From positions 1 to 64,000 of the forward strand of contig JAAXTM010000002.1 in the NCBI GenBank assembly GCA_013336525.1: a DNA stretch of 64,000 nt, read 5' to 3'. Each line of letters begins with the position of its first letter. Positions within the stretch are counted from its first letter, which is position 1. The translations under genes were made by a program, and so were the position numbers. Below, piece by piece: positions 9,073 to 18,625 of the stretch. The notes under the pieces were generated by a model. The model was not told where the DNA came from. It did no database searches and was given only the letters and a program-made list of their open reading frames with translations. Origin of the DNA: Geobacteraceae bacterium (GTDB lineage: Bacteria > Desulfobacterota > Desulfuromonadia > Geobacterales > Pseudopelobacteraceae).

Positions 9073-10044
9073 ATGTGGCGTATACTGACCGCTATAAACA
9101 AAAATCTAACGCTAGCTATCCCGGTTACAATGATGGTCGGCTTCGCCTATGGAGTGTTAGGTGACACTACTTTTCTGAAATATCTGATCATCCCGTTTAC
9201 CTTTCTTATGGTCTATCCGATGATGGTGACCCTCAAAATTCGCTCCGTACTGGAAGGTGGGGATACTCGCGCGCAGCTGATGACGCAGGCAATTAATTTT
9301 CTTGTAATTCCTTTCGTTGCCTACGGCATTGGAAAAGCATTCTTTGCCGATCGTCCCTTTCTGGCACTGGGCTTGCTGCTTGCATCTCTGGTACCTACAA
9401 GCGGCATGACTATTTCCTGGACCGGCTTTGCCAAGGGCAATCTGGCGGCGGCGGTCAAGATGACGGTGGTGGGATTGATTCTTGGCTCACTGCTGACTCC
9501 GCTCTATATCCGTTTTCTGATGGGTGCCCAAGTCGATGTGGATATGGTTTCTGTCATGAAACAGATCCTGGTGGTCGTATTTCTACCGATGCTGGCCGGC
9601 TATGCCACCCAGCGCTGGGCTGTAAAACAATATGGCCAGAAGCCCTTCCAGGAACTGATTGCACCCCGTTTTCCGGCACTCTCAACAATTGGCGTACTCG
9701 GCATTGTCTTTATCGCAATTGCACTTAAGGCTCGTAGCGTAGCCGATAGCCCGGCTCTGCTGGTTACCATTCTACTGCCGCTGCTGCTGCTATACCTTTG
9801 CAACTACCTGTTTAGTACTTTGGTCGGCAAAGTGTTTCTGAATCGTGGTGATGCCATTGCGCTGGTCTACGGCACGGTTATGCGTAACCTGTCTATAGCA
9901 CTGGCAGTTTCCATGAACGCCTTCGGTAAAGCCGGCTCAGAGGCGGCACTGGTGATTGCTCTTGCGTATATTATTCAGGTTCAGTCGGCAGCGTGGTACG
10001 TCAAATTAACAGATAAAGTCTTTGGTGCGAAAAGCGCAGCCTGA
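9073..10044 (+). CDS. BASS/ACR3-superfamily membrane transporter
   Basis: 323 aa with about ten hydrophobic segments, typical of bile acid:sodium symporter/arsenite-exporter family proteins. Such genes are often labelled arsenic resistance protein, but the conserved ACR3 cysteine motif (of the type PCTAMV) is replaced here by PTSGMTISW, with no Cys. Arsenite export is therefore doubtful and the substrate is open. It is tightly coupled to the DUF302 gene and shares its operator. Confidence 0.78.
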   Translation: MWRILTAINKNLTLAIPVTMMVGFAYGVLGDTTFLKYLIIPFTFLMVYPMMVTLKIRSVLEGGDTRAQLMTQAINFLVIPFVAYGIGKAFFADRPFLALGLLLASLVPTSGMTISWTGFAKGNLAAAVKMTVVGLILGSLLTPLYIRFLMGAQVDVDMVSVMKQILVVVFLPMLAGYATQRWAVKQYGQKPFQELIAPRFPALSTIGVLGIVFIAIALKARSVADSPALLVTILLPLLLLYLCNYLFSTLVGKVFLNRGDAIALVYGTVMRNLSIALAVSMNAFGKAGSEAALVIALAYIIQVQSAAWYVKLTDKVFGAKSAA

Positions 10045-10081
10045 TAGGAATTCTGACTTTATGAGCATATCACCTTAACAA

Positions 10082-10101
10082 TTTTGTGCATACGCACAAA
10101 A
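10082..10101. promoter_or_regulatory. Palindromic operator O2
   Basis: TTTTGTGCATACGCACAAAA, a 20-nt inverted repeat with 9 of 10 pairs matched, the most symmetric of three copies of this motif (others at 8625 and 10133). It lies just upstream of the -35 of the NifX-like gene and after the transporter stop. Confidence 0.75.
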
Positions 10102-10106
10102 CAATA

Positions 10107-10152
10107 TTGACACAGTAACCTTCAGATGGTAATTTTGTGCATATACACACTA
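10107..10152 (+). promoter_or_regulatory. Promoter with operator O3 before the NifX-like gene
   Basis: TTGACA at 10107-10112, a 17-nt spacer, TAATTT at 10130-10135, then operator TTTTGTGCATATACACACTA (10133-10152). Its first 17 nt are identical to O1. With O2 it brackets the promoter, which would allow cooperative binding or looping by a dimeric regulator. Confidence 0.65.
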
Positions 10153-10169
10153 TAAACAGGGGGTACACA

Positions 10170-10550
10170 ATGAAAGTATGTTTTCCGGTCTTAGAAAACA
10201 ACGGGTTGGAAAGTCAGGTTCATGGGCATTTTGGGTCTGCACCAGGTTTTGTCGTGGTTGATATTATTACAAATGAGCTTACGATGATCAACAACAGCGA
10301 CCAGATCCATGAACATGGGGCATGTAATCCGGTTGCAGGTCTTGGCGGGCATCAGGTTGATGCAATAGTTGTAGGCGGCATCGGTGGCGGGGCGCTGCAT
10401 AAACTCAACAGTGCAGGTATGCGGGTGTTCAAGTCACAGGACGGGACGATCGGCGAAAACATAGAACTGTTACGTGCCAACACCCTCCCTGAATATATGC
10501 CGGGACACACCTGCGGTGGTCATGGTCACAGCCATGGCTGCTCTCACTAA
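10170..10550 (+). CDS. NifX/NafY (dinitrogenase FeMo-cofactor-binding) fold protein with His-rich tail
   Basis: 126 aa of the family that includes NifX, NafY and MTH1175-like proteins. It opens MKVCFPVLENNG and has the characteristic HFGSAPGFVVVD and VGGIGGGALHKLN stretches. The C-terminus GHTCGGHGHSHGCSH is rich in His and Cys and suggests metal binding. No nif genes are nearby, so a nitrogenase role is not indicated. The ATG at 10170 follows AGGGGG; an upstream in-frame start at 10137 would lie in the operator. The DUF134 gene starts 2 nt after the stop. Confidence 0.85.
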   Translation: MKVCFPVLENNGLESQVHGHFGSAPGFVVVDIITNELTMINNSDQIHEHGACNPVAGLGGHQVDAIVVGGIGGGALHKLNSAGMRVFKSQDGTIGENIELLRANTLPEYMPGHTCGGHGHSHGCSH

Positions 10551-10552
10551 CC

Positions 10553-10894
10553 ATGCCGCGGCCACGTAAACCGAGAATTTGCCTCTGTCCTCATCGAGCA
10601 GGATATGGGGTGATCTACAAACCTGCTGGCACACCGCTCAAGGATTTGGAGGTAATTCAACTCGCCCACGATGAATTGGAGACTCTGCATCTTTGTGATG
10701 GTGAGGGAAAGACCCAGGAGGAAGCTGGTGCATGTATGGGTGTTTCCCGTGGCACGGTACAACGCCTTCTGACTAACGCCCGCTGCAAGGTAGCTCAGGC
10801 GCTTGTTGGCCAGAAGGCTCTGGCTATTTCAGGCGATGTGGCTGGGACTGGAGAACACGGCATCTCAGGCGTAAAAACCTCCAAGCCTGGATGA
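10553..10894 (+). CDS. DUF134 helix-turn-helix DNA-binding protein
   Basis: 113 aa. The start MPRPRKPR and the CxCP...YKPAG region are typical of DUF134 proteins. A helix-turn-helix covers about residues 55-85 (TQEEAGACMGVSRGTVQRLLTNAR, quoted here only as its span from TQEEA to LLTNAR). Early cysteines suggest a metal or redox sensor. It is the only regulator in this unit and the natural candidate to bind O1-O3; that link is inferred from context, not shown. Confidence 0.85.
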   Translation: MPRPRKPRICLCPHRAGYGVIYKPAGTPLKDLEVIQLAHDELETLHLCDGEGKTQEEAGACMGVSRGTVQRLLTNARCKVAQALVGQKALAISGDVAGTGEHGISGVKTSKPG

Positions 10895-11010
10895 ACCACC
10901 CCGCCGCAAGCAGCTGGGTATCTGCAGCCATGGTTAGTTTCAGCCCGAAAACGCCGGACGAGAATCAGTAGGTTTCCGAGAATGTATTCCACATTCCGTA
11001 GTGAAGTAAA

Positions 11011-12840
11011 TCACTCTACCGTAACACTCTTAGCCAGGTTCCTCGGTTGATCGACGTCAGTGCCTTTCAAAACAGCAATATGGTATGCCAGAAGCTGCAG
11101 CGGCACCGAGAGCAATAACGGATCCAGATCTTCGTCAAGGCGAGGTATTTCAATAGTCGTTTCCGCCCTGCCGCTCACCTCTTCATCGCCACTGGAACAA
11201 ACGGCAATCACGCGACCGCTCCGGGCGATAACCTCCTCCATGTTGGAGAGGGTTTTCTCGTACGAACCACCTTTGGGAACCAGAACAACAACCGGCACAT
11301 CCTCATCAATCAGCGCGATCGGGCCATGCTTCATTTCGCCGGCCGGATAACCTTCAGCGTGAATGTAGGATATTTCTTTAAGCTTAAGCGCGCCTTCGAG
11401 AGCGATAGGAAAGTTTTTCCCGCGCCCGAGATACAGAAAATCGCGAGCGTTCATATATTTTTTTGCCACTTTTTCAGTATATTCATTCAGCTTAAGGGCC
11501 TCTTCCAGCAATACCGGCACCTTCTTGAGCGACGCTATCATTTGCTGACCATGAGCAACATCAATAGTACACTTGGCGCGACCAAGACGGATTGTAAAAA
11601 GGTACAGTGCCGTCAACTGGGTGACAAAAGCCTTTGTAGAGGCGACACCAATCTCAGGTCCGGCATGGGTGTATATGACACCGGCAGATTCGCGTGCAAT
11701 CGAAGAATCAACCACGTTACAGATCGCCATGTTCATGGCGCCACGAGATTTTGCTTCGCGCAGGGCAGCAAGAGTGTCCGCTGTTTCCCCCGACTGGGAA
11801 ATAACGATTGCCAAAACGCCTTCATCTACAACCGGATTGCGATAGCGGAACTCGGATGCAATATCAACCTCAACCGGAATACGGCAAAGCCCTTCAATGT
11901 AGAACTTGCCAACCAGGGCGGCGTGCCAGGAGGTGCCGCAGGCGATAATCACAATCCGCTTGATTGCCGCCAGCTGTAGATCGCTGAAATGCAGATCTTC
12001 AAGGTATACATCCCCGTCACTTTCCAGTAGCCGACCGGCAATAGTATCACGTACGGCACGAGGCTGCTCGTGAATTTCCTTCAGCATGAAGTGCCGATAT
12101 CCACCCTTTTCGGCCATCATGGGGGACCAATCGATATGGCGCGCCTTTTTATCCAGAGGGGCTCCGGAGATGGTAGAAAAGTGGGCCGCACCATCCCTGA
12201 AAAGAACAAGTTCACCATCCTCCATAAAAACCATCTCGCGGGTATAAGCCAAAATAGCCGGAATGTCGGATGCAACGAAGAACTCCCCCACACCGAGCCC
12301 AACCACCATCGGCGAACCCAACTTGGCCGCGATCAGGCAGCCCGGATCTTTTTCGTTGAGAATACAAACTGCATACGCCCCGCGTAATTGTGCCAATGAC
12401 TGCCTGACCGCCCTTTCAAAATCGGCTTCGTTATTAAGGGTTTCTTCGATCAGATGCGCTATGACTTCCGTGTCTGTTTCGCTCTTGAATATGTGGCCGG
12501 TTTTTTTCAGCTGTTCTTTCAGTTGCAGATAATTTTCTATGATACCGTTATGCACAACAATAACCGGCCCGGCTTTGTGCGGATGGGCGTTTATTTCAGA
12601 AGGCCTGCCATGAGTTGCCCATCGGGTATGGCCAATACCAACTGTCCCGACAAGCGGATGCTCACGTAACATATTTTCAAGATTAACCAGCTTGCCCTGA
12701 CTTCTGCGAATTGCGGACCCGCCATCTGCCAGCGTGGCAATCCCGGCGGAGTCATAGCCACGATATTCAAGCTTTTTGAGTCCTTCCAAAATAATAGGAG
12801 TCGCCTGCTGACCTCCGATGTATCCAACAATACCGCACAT
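11011..12840 (-). CDS. glmS: Glutamine--fructose-6-phosphate aminotransferase (isomerizing)
   Basis: 609 aa, standard length. Makes glucosamine-6-phosphate for cell-wall and LPS precursors. [10 protein letters not shown] places the glutaminase nucleophile Cys2 at the N-terminus. Two SIS sugar-isomerase domains follow ([36 protein letters not shown]), and the C-terminus [11 protein letters not shown] is diagnostic. No glmS ribozyme-like leader was recognised. Divergent from the PBP1A gene; the 206-nt gap 12841-13046 presumably holds both promoters. Confidence 0.97.
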   Translation of the reverse strand: MCGIVGYIGGQQATPIILEGLKKLEYRGYDSAGIATLADGGSAIRRSQGKLVNLENMLREHPLVGTVGIGHTRWATHGRPSEINAHPHKAGPVIVVHNGIIENYLQLKEQLKKTGHIFKSETDTEVIAHLIEETLNNEADFERAVRQSLAQLRGAYAVCILNEKDPGCLIAAKLGSPMVVGLGVGEFFVASDIPAILAYTREMVFMEDGELVLFRDGAAHFSTISGAPLDKKARHIDWSPMMAEKGGYRHFMLKEIHEQPRAVRDTIAGRLLESDGDVYLEDLHFSDLQLAAIKRIVIIACGTSWHAALVGKFYIEGLCRIPVEVDIASEFRYRNPVVDEGVLAIVISQSGETADTLAALREAKSRGAMNMAICNVVDSSIARESAGVIYTHAGPEIGVASTKAFVTQLTALYLFTIRLGRAKCTIDVAHGQQMIASLKKVPVLLEEALKLNEYTEKVAKKYMNARDFLYLGRGKNFPIALEGALKLKEISYIHAEGYPAGEMKHGPIALIDEDVPVVVLVPKGGSYEKTLSNMEEVIARSGRVIAVCSSGDEEVSGRAETTIEIPRLDEDLDPLLLSVPLQLLAYHIAVLKGTDVDQPRNLAKSVTVE

Positions 12841-13046
12841 ATATTCTCCTCAAAAACTATAGTAAGAGTTGTGAAACATGGATGTAATACCATAAACAGC
12901 CAACCTGTGGCACGATATTTTTGATGGATAAGCCACCACAACATGCCCCACCGAGTGCCTCATCCTCTGAATATGTTTGAATTCCTGAATTGATATGTTA
13001 TTTTGCTGCGGTCGTAAGCCAATCAGGTTTCAGGAAGGTTTGTTCA

Positions 13047-15359
13047 ATGGAAAGAAAGATTAAATCACCCCTTACTACCAATAGTTTTTTATCAACTTTG
13101 CTGTTGATTGCTGTGACGCTGGCTGTTGTTTCCATTCTCGGAGTATCCGGCTACGTTTTCTATCTGATGGCCAAGCTTCCAAGAGTTGATCGGCTGGCTG
13201 ACTATAAGCCTCCCATCGTCTCGCAGGTTTTTGGCGATGACGGCACTCTTGTCGGGGAGTTTTATCTGGAACGCCGCATCGTGGTGCCGGTCAACAAGAT
13301 GCCACGCAAATTGATTCAGGCCTTTGTCTCTGCTGAAGATTCAAATTTTTACTCCCACAAGGGGATCGACTATCTGGGGATTATGCGGGCAGCCTTTAAA
13401 AATTTAATTTCCATGAGCAAAAAAGAAGGTGCCTCCACCATCACCCAGCAGGTGACAAAATCCATGCTGTTGTCGCCGGAGAAAAAGTTTTCCCGCAAGA
13501 TAAAGGAAGCCATCCTCGCCAAACGGATGGAAGAACGACTCTCCAAAGATGAAATCCTCTACCTATACCTGAACCAGATATATTTAGGGAGTGGTGCATA
13601 CGGTGTACAAGCGGCTGCCGAAACTTATTTCGGCAAAAACGTCGAGCAGCTCAACCTGGCTGAAATGTCCATGCTTGCCGGCCTGCCAAAGGCACCTAAC
13701 ACTTACTCGCCCATCAAACATCTTGAAAAAGCCCGTGAACGTCAGGGATATGTCCTCGATCGCATGACCACGGAGGGTTATATAACACCGGTCGAAGCCG
13801 AACATGCCAGGAAAACACCCATCGTCCTGCAGCCGATGAAAAAGGTAAATAACGATCAGTCTGCCTATTATCTTGAACATCTGCGGATCCAGCTGGAGCA
13901 AAAATACGGCGAAGACCTGCTCTATAAAGGTGGCCTGAAAATCTACACCACCATGAATGCCAACATGCAGCGCGCTGCCTACGACAGCCTCCGCAAGGGG
14001 CTCAAAGAGGTTGACAAACGCCAGGGTTTCCGGGGGCCGATAAAATATTTAAACGAAACTGATGTCGATGTTTTTTGCAGTAAAGTCGAAGATGGAATTG
14101 ATTCCGTCACACTTAAAACAGGTGAAACCTACCAGGGTGTCGTAGTCGGATTCAACCCGCAAAAAGGTGAAGCCCTGGTAAGGGTCGGTGAGCGCAAAGG
14201 AGTGCTTACACGAAAAGGCATGTCATGGGCTGGCAGAGTCGGCATGACCAACAGCTACGGCAAACCTGTAAAGGGAAACAAGGGTTTGACGCTCGGTTCC
14301 GTTATAGAAGTATCGGTAGTAACACCTGAAATTAACAAGGAAGGCGCCCAGTTTGCGCTTGACCAAACCCCTGAGGTGCAGGCGGCCCTCGTATCTGTAG
14401 ACCCGCGTACCGGCGGGGTCAAGGCGATGGTCGGCGGCTACGACTTCAAAAAAAGCCAGTTTAACCGGGCTATACAGGCAAAACGCAATGCCGGCTCGGC
14501 CTTCAAGCCGATAATTTATGCTGCCGCCCTTGATAAAGGAATGACCCCGGCAGCGGTCATCGAAGATGCGCCGGTCGAATACCCTGACGGTGCCGGCGGG
14601 CTTTGGAAACCGCAGAACTACGATCATGAATTTCGTGGTCCCGTGACCATGCGGGAGGCACTGACCTATTCCATCAACATTGTCAGCGTCAAGATCATGG
14701 AGCAGATCGGAGCACAGTACACTGCGGAATACGCGAAGAAGCTGGGGTTCACATCGCAGATCCCGGCCAACCTGGCACTGGCGCTGGGAGCAGCCTCAAT
14801 TTCCCCATTTGAATTGACATCTGCGTACGCTGTTTTTGCAAACGGCGGCGTGTTGACCCCTCAATACTTCATTACCAAAGTCACTGACACCGATGGCACG
14901 GTCCTTCAGGAAACTCCGCCCCCTGTACCGGTGCCGGTAATTTCACCAGAAACATCCTATGTCATAACCAATCTGATGCAGAGTGTTGTTGCCAGCGGCA
15001 CCGGATATCGCGCATCCGTCATCGGACGACCGGTCGCAGGAAAAACCGGCACGACCAACGGAGCAAAGGATGCCTGGTTTGTCGGCTATATTCCGCAACT
15101 GGTAACAGGTGTCTGGGTCGGATACGATCAGGAGAGGTCTTTGGGAAGTAGCGGAACCGGTGGTCAAGCGGCCGCACCTATCTGGGGTGATTTCATGCAA
15201 AAGGCGATCATGAATCTGCCGTCAGAGGATTTTACAGCACCGGAAAATGTTTCGTTTGTTCTGATAAATCCACGCACCGGCAAGCTTGCGAAAGAGGGTA
15301 CTGCGGGAGCGGTCATGGAATGCTTTATAAAAGGAACCGAACCGGCTTCATATGATTAA
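13047..15359 (+). CDS. mrcA: Penicillin-binding protein 1A, bifunctional transglycosylase/transpeptidase
   Basis: 770 aa. Polymerises and cross-links peptidoglycan at the inner membrane. One N-terminal membrane segment (~16-41). The GT51 domain has Glu97 in AEDSNFYSHKGID and GASTITQQ (~128-135). The transpeptidase has S484-x-x-K487, SIN at 542-544 and KTG at 666-668. An OB-like insert lies between the domains. ATG at 13047 follows AGGAAGG; the frame extends upstream without a better site. Confidence 0.95.
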   Translation: MERKIKSPLTTNSFLSTLLLIAVTLAVVSILGVSGYVFYLMAKLPRVDRLADYKPPIVSQVFGDDGTLVGEFYLERRIVVPVNKMPRKLIQAFVSAEDSNFYSHKGIDYLGIMRAAFKNLISMSKKEGASTITQQVTKSMLLSPEKKFSRKIKEAILAKRMEERLSKDEILYLYLNQIYLGSGAYGVQAAAETYFGKNVEQLNLAEMSMLAGLPKAPNTYSPIKHLEKARERQGYVLDRMTTEGYITPVEAEHARKTPIVLQPMKKVNNDQSAYYLEHLRIQLEQKYGEDLLYKGGLKIYTTMNANMQRAAYDSLRKGLKEVDKRQGFRGPIKYLNETDVDVFCSKVEDGIDSVTLKTGETYQGVVVGFNPQKGEALVRVGERKGVLTRKGMSWAGRVGMTNSYGKPVKGNKGLTLGSVIEVSVVTPEINKEGAQFALDQTPEVQAALVSVDPRTGGVKAMVGGYDFKKSQFNRAIQAKRNAGSAFKPIIYAAALDKGMTPAAVIEDAPVEYPDGAGGLWKPQNYDHEFRGPVTMREALTYSINIVSVKIMEQIGAQYTAEYAKKLGFTSQIPANLALALGAASISPFELTSAYAVFANGGVLTPQYFITKVTDTDGTVLQETPPPVPVPVISPETSYVITNLMQSVVASGTGYRASVIGRPVAGKTGTTNGAKDAWFVGYIPQLVTGVWVGYDQERSLGSSGTGGQAAAPIWGDFMQKAIMNLPSEDFTAPENVSFVLINPRTGKLAKEGTAGAVMECFIKGTEPASYD

Positions 15360-15366
15360 TCATAAA

Positions 15367-15526
15367 TAGAACCGATCTCCCGCTGGATCTGCTTCATAAT
15401 CCCCTCTCCCTGAGGGAGAGGGCTAGGGTGAGGGGGGGGAATGTCGTTTGTATGTGCCCCCTCATCCGGCCTTCGGCCATCTTCTCCCCCAGGGAGAAGG
15501 AACTTTCGGGAGATCAGTACCAATCA
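15367..15526. repeat. Hairpin-rich MITE-like repeat, copy 1
   Basis: About 160 bp between the PBP1A and L,D-transpeptidase genes. Ends are inverted (GAACCGATCTCCCG on the left and its near-complement at 15507-15525). Inside are a perfect hairpin CCCTCTCCCTGAGGGAGAGG and a second half with CTCATCCGGCCTTCGGCC. Copies 2 and 3 lie near 33.8 and 34.6 kb in the same orientation. Confidence 0.8.
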
Positions 15527-15531
15527 GGCGA

Positions 15532-16827
15532 TTAATTAACAATTGCAGCCACGTACGGGCGAGGCGTTGTCTCGCCCAATTTGGCGAGCGGACCTGTCGC
15601 CCCTGAAACCTTCAGAGTAATATCCTCGGCAACCCCGCTTTTCAGATTTACGACCGATTTAAACTTCTCCCAATCAATCAGCTCTGTAAGCTTCTGTTTC
15701 TCTACCATCTGACGAGCTTCAGCCACAAGATTAGTACTCTTTTTATAGGCATCATGATGTACTTCTAAAAAGATCCGTCCATCCTCGGTCACAGCCAGTT
15801 TAACCGGCTTATAAATTATTTCACCCCTGGTGTTCACCTTTACCTTCGGGAAAAAGCTTTCCATCTGAGTCGGAGAAAGCCTGATACAGCCGTGACTGGA
15901 AAAGCTGTAAATCGAAGAGGGTTTGGTTGTGCTGTGAAGCAAAATACCGGGGATCGAGGTTCTTATAGCATATTTGCCAAGTGGATTCTCCGGTCCTGGC
16001 GGTACGCTGTCAAAAATTTCTTTACCCTGTTCTTCCATTTCGGTCTGAATTGATGGGGGTACCGTCCAGGTTGGGTCCTTCATTTTCGCCGTGATTTTGA
16101 ACTTGCCTACCGGCGTCTGCCAGACATATTTTTCGTTTTTAGTCGGCGAGCCAACCGCCACGGGAAGCGACGTTACAAGGACCCCCTGCTGAAAATAATA
16201 CAGGGTCCGGTCCGGAATATTGACGATAATGCCATCCCTGATCTGCTGCGGAACTATTTTACGATTATTATAGGCAAGTTTCTGCCCGACCTTAAGAGCT
16301 GCTTTGGCATCGAGGCCATTCATGCTGCGAATGTGCTGTGAGGAAACTCCCAACTTTGCAGCCACAAGGCGGACAGTATCGGCTTTTACTACCGTGTAAA
16401 CACCCTTTGTGCCGACAATCCGCCTGGAATTGGGCTCCTCGGATATTTCAACGGCAACTGGCTCGGCCGGCAACTTTGGTTCAGGAGCGGTAGTTACCTC
16501 CAATACTCCGGGTAACGACACCACTTCTGATGCTTTAAGCATCGACTCTATTATCTGCGACTTCTGAAGTGTCAACAGGTAAAATCTGTCAGCTGTTTCA
16601 ATATTGTTATTCGAAAAATAACGTTTTGCGACCTCAAAGACGAGATCGAGGCTTTTCATGTCATCAGAAAATTTTTGGGCAGCTGTATTCCGACGCAGGT
16701 TTGATACCGCAATCTCAGCATCCTGTCTGACATCAGCAACCGCAGTGGAGGCAGATAAAAGAACGGCAGCAAGAAAAAAAGCAGAAAAGACGATAAATGA
16801 TGATGGTTGTTTAATGGCTAATTTCAT
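15532..16827 (-). CDS. LysM and L,D-transpeptidase (YkuD) domain protein
   Basis: 431 aa from the ATG at 16827 (an in-frame ATG at 16869 is possible; neither has a clear ribosome site). Signal peptide 1-32, helical region 33-110, LysM domain ~142-186 and catalytic domain ~199-345 with SHGCIRL (Ser311, His312, Cys314 nucleophile) preceded by the LLHST strand. Periplasmic; it probably makes 3-3 peptidoglycan cross-links or anchors proteins. Convergent with PBP1A, with repeat copy 1 between them. Confidence 0.88.
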   Translation of the reverse strand: MKLAIKQPSSFIVFSAFFLAAVLLSASTAVADVRQDAEIAVSNLRRNTAAQKFSDDMKSLDLVFEVAKRYFSNNNIETADRFYLLTLQKSQIIESMLKASEVVSLPGVLEVTTAPEPKLPAEPVAVEISEEPNSRRIVGTKGVYTVVKADTVRLVAAKLGVSSQHIRSMNGLDAKAALKVGQKLAYNNRKIVPQQIRDGIIVNIPDRTLYYFQQGVLVTSLPVAVGSPTKNEKYVWQTPVGKFKITAKMKDPTWTVPPSIQTEMEEQGKEIFDSVPPGPENPLGKYAIRTSIPGILLHSTTKPSSIYSFSSHGCIRLSPTQMESFFPKVKVNTRGEIIYKPVKLAVTEDGRIFLEVHHDAYKKSTNLVAEARQMVEKQKLTELIDWEKFKSVVNLKSGVAEDITLKVSGATGPLAKLGETTPRPYVAAIVN

Positions 16828-16888
16828 AGAGGCGTTTTGTACATTATCACCGGCAGGTATTGCAAACATATTCTAACGTACGTCGAAA

Positions 16889-16923
16889 TAACGCCCCCGA
16901 TGGAGATTCCACCGGGGGCGTTA
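16889..16923 (-). terminator. Intrinsic terminator after hcp
   Basis: Perfect 11-bp stem TAACGCCCCCG/CGGGGGCGTTA with a 13-nt loop, located 26 nt past the hcp stop. On the minus strand it is followed by only a short TTT run. Confidence 0.7.
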
Positions 16924-16948
16924 AAGTATTGCTTATAGGATTATAAGA

Positions 16949-18550
16949 CTACCCCAGCATCTGCTTCATATCGGCATCGACCGTTGTGATCGGTCCGATG
17001 TTGAAGTTCTCGACGAGGAAGTTCAGCACGTTGGGGGTGATAAAAGCCGGCAGTGTTGGTCCAAGCTTGATGTTTTTGATGCCCAGATGGAACAGCGTCA
17101 GCAGGATAACAACCGCCTTTTGTTCATACCAGGAAAGAACCATCGAAAGCGGCAGGTCGTTGACGCCGCACTCAAAAGCACCTGCCAGAGCAACGGCAAT
17201 CTTGATGGCCGAGTAGGCATCATTGCACTGTCCTATGTCCAAAAGACGCGGGATGCCGCCGATATCACCGAACTCCAGCTTGTTGAAACGATACTTGCCG
17301 CAAGCCAGGGTCATGATGACCGTATCCTTGGGTGCCTTCTCGGCAAACTCGGTGTAATAGTTACGCCCCGATTTGGCGCCGTCGCAGCCCCCCACCAGGA
17401 AGAAGTGCTTGATGGCACCGGACTTGACACCGGCAATGACCTTGTCTGCTACACCCAGCACGGCGTTGTGCCCGAAACCGGTCAGAATTTCCTGGCCCGG
17501 ATTTTCCGGCAGTGCCGGGCACTCAAGAGCTTTGTTGATTACCGGGCTGAAATCCCAGCCGTCGATATGCTTGACGCCGGGCCAGGCAACAAGACCCCAG
17601 GTGTAAAGGCGGTCGATATAAGATTCAGCCGGTTTCTGGATGCAGTTGGTGTTGAAGATAATGGCACCGGGGAAATTGGCAAATTCCCTGGCCTGATCCT
17701 GCCATGCACCGCCGTAGTTGCCAACCAGGTGGCTGTACTTTTTCAGTCCTGGATAGCCGTGAGCCGGCAGCATCTCGCCATGGGTATAGACGTTGATCCC
17801 CTTCCCCTCGGTCTGCTTGAGGATCTCTTCCATCATCTTCATGTCATGGCCGGTAACAAGAATGGCTTTGCCGGCTTTAGTGCCGAGCTGCACAGCTGTC
17901 GGAACCGGGTGACCGTAGGTATCGGTGTGGGCGCTGTCGAGCAGCCCCATAACGGTCAGGTTCTGCTTGCCGCACTCCATCGCGAGGCCGACAAAATCCA
18001 TCAGACCAAGATTGGCGTCGGTTGTTGCGGCCAGGGCCCTCTGAAAGAAAGCCATAACCTCATCATCGCTCTTGCCAAGGATCATGGCGTGATCCATATA
18101 AGCGGCCATACCCTTCAGGCCGTACATGAGAATTTCGATGACGGAGCGGATGTCTTCATTAACATGCTGGGTGTTGATGCCGTGAGCCTCACCCTGTGTA
18201 GTCATGCCGGCCAGATCGGCAGCAGGCTTCCAATCGGCAACCGGTCCGGAAAGTGTAACGCCGGCAGCAGCCTTGGCTTTCTCTTTCAACTCGTAGCAAC
18301 GGGTGATCAGGGCGCCAATTCGTGCGGCTTCAAAGTCAACGTTAGTTACAGTGCTGAAAAGCCCCTCGATGGTAAAACGGTCAATCTCGGCGTTCCGTCC
18401 CATCTTGTCAGCGTAAAGCGCGAGACTTTTGAGACCGTAAAGCAGGTGATCCTGCAGCGCAGCTACTTCAGGTTTTTTGCCGCATACGCCGGAGATGTTG
18501 CACCCGGTTCCATTTGCCGCCTGCTCGCATTGATTACAAAACATACTCAT
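16949..18550 (-). CDS. hcp: Hydroxylamine reductase / hybrid cluster protein
   Basis: 533 aa. An NO/hydroxylamine-detoxifying enzyme of the class I type. N-terminal Cys5, Cys8, Cys17 and Cys23 show the C-x2-C-x8-C-x5-C spacing of the [4Fe-4S]-bearing Desulfovibrio form. Hybrid-cluster motifs occur later (GCDGAKSGRNYY, LACGKYRFNKL, GQCNDAYSA). Cytoplasmic. Monocistronic, with a terminator downstream and an FNR/HcpR-type site upstream. A 496-codon open frame on the opposite strand is a codon-usage shadow. Confidence 0.96.
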   Translation of the reverse strand: MSMFCNQCEQAANGTGCNISGVCGKKPEVAALQDHLLYGLKSLALYADKMGRNAEIDRFTIEGLFSTVTNVDFEAARIGALITRCYELKEKAKAAAGVTLSGPVADWKPAADLAGMTTQGEAHGINTQHVNEDIRSVIEILMYGLKGMAAYMDHAMILGKSDDEVMAFFQRALAATTDANLGLMDFVGLAMECGKQNLTVMGLLDSAHTDTYGHPVPTAVQLGTKAGKAILVTGHDMKMMEEILKQTEGKGINVYTHGEMLPAHGYPGLKKYSHLVGNYGGAWQDQAREFANFPGAIIFNTNCIQKPAESYIDRLYTWGLVAWPGVKHIDGWDFSPVINKALECPALPENPGQEILTGFGHNAVLGVADKVIAGVKSGAIKHFFLVGGCDGAKSGRNYYTEFAEKAPKDTVIMTLACGKYRFNKLEFGDIGGIPRLLDIGQCNDAYSAIKIAVALAGAFECGVNDLPLSMVLSWYEQKAVVILLTLFHLGIKNIKLGPTLPAFITPNVLNFLVENFNIGPITTVDADMKQMLG

Positions 18551-18572
18551 TGTTGTTCCCTCCCTTTCGTTG

Positions 18573-18586
18573 TTTAGTACACTAAA
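18573..18586. promoter_or_regulatory. Palindrome in hcp leader
   Basis: TTTAGTACACTAAA: two perfect 6-nt arms around a 2-nt centre, about 32 nt downstream of the predicted hcp start point. Its position in the transcribed leader suits a repressor site; the regulator is unknown. Confidence 0.4.
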
Positions 18587-18625
18587 TCTGTGTGGTGAGT
18601 TTTTTCAACTTACTATGGTAGGAAC

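Noticed and set aside
11326-11979. 217-codon frame opposite glmS
   Set aside because: Shadow of glmS.
17087-18577. 496-codon open frame opposite hcp
   Set aside because: Antisense shadow of a well-conserved gene; no ribosome site or family.
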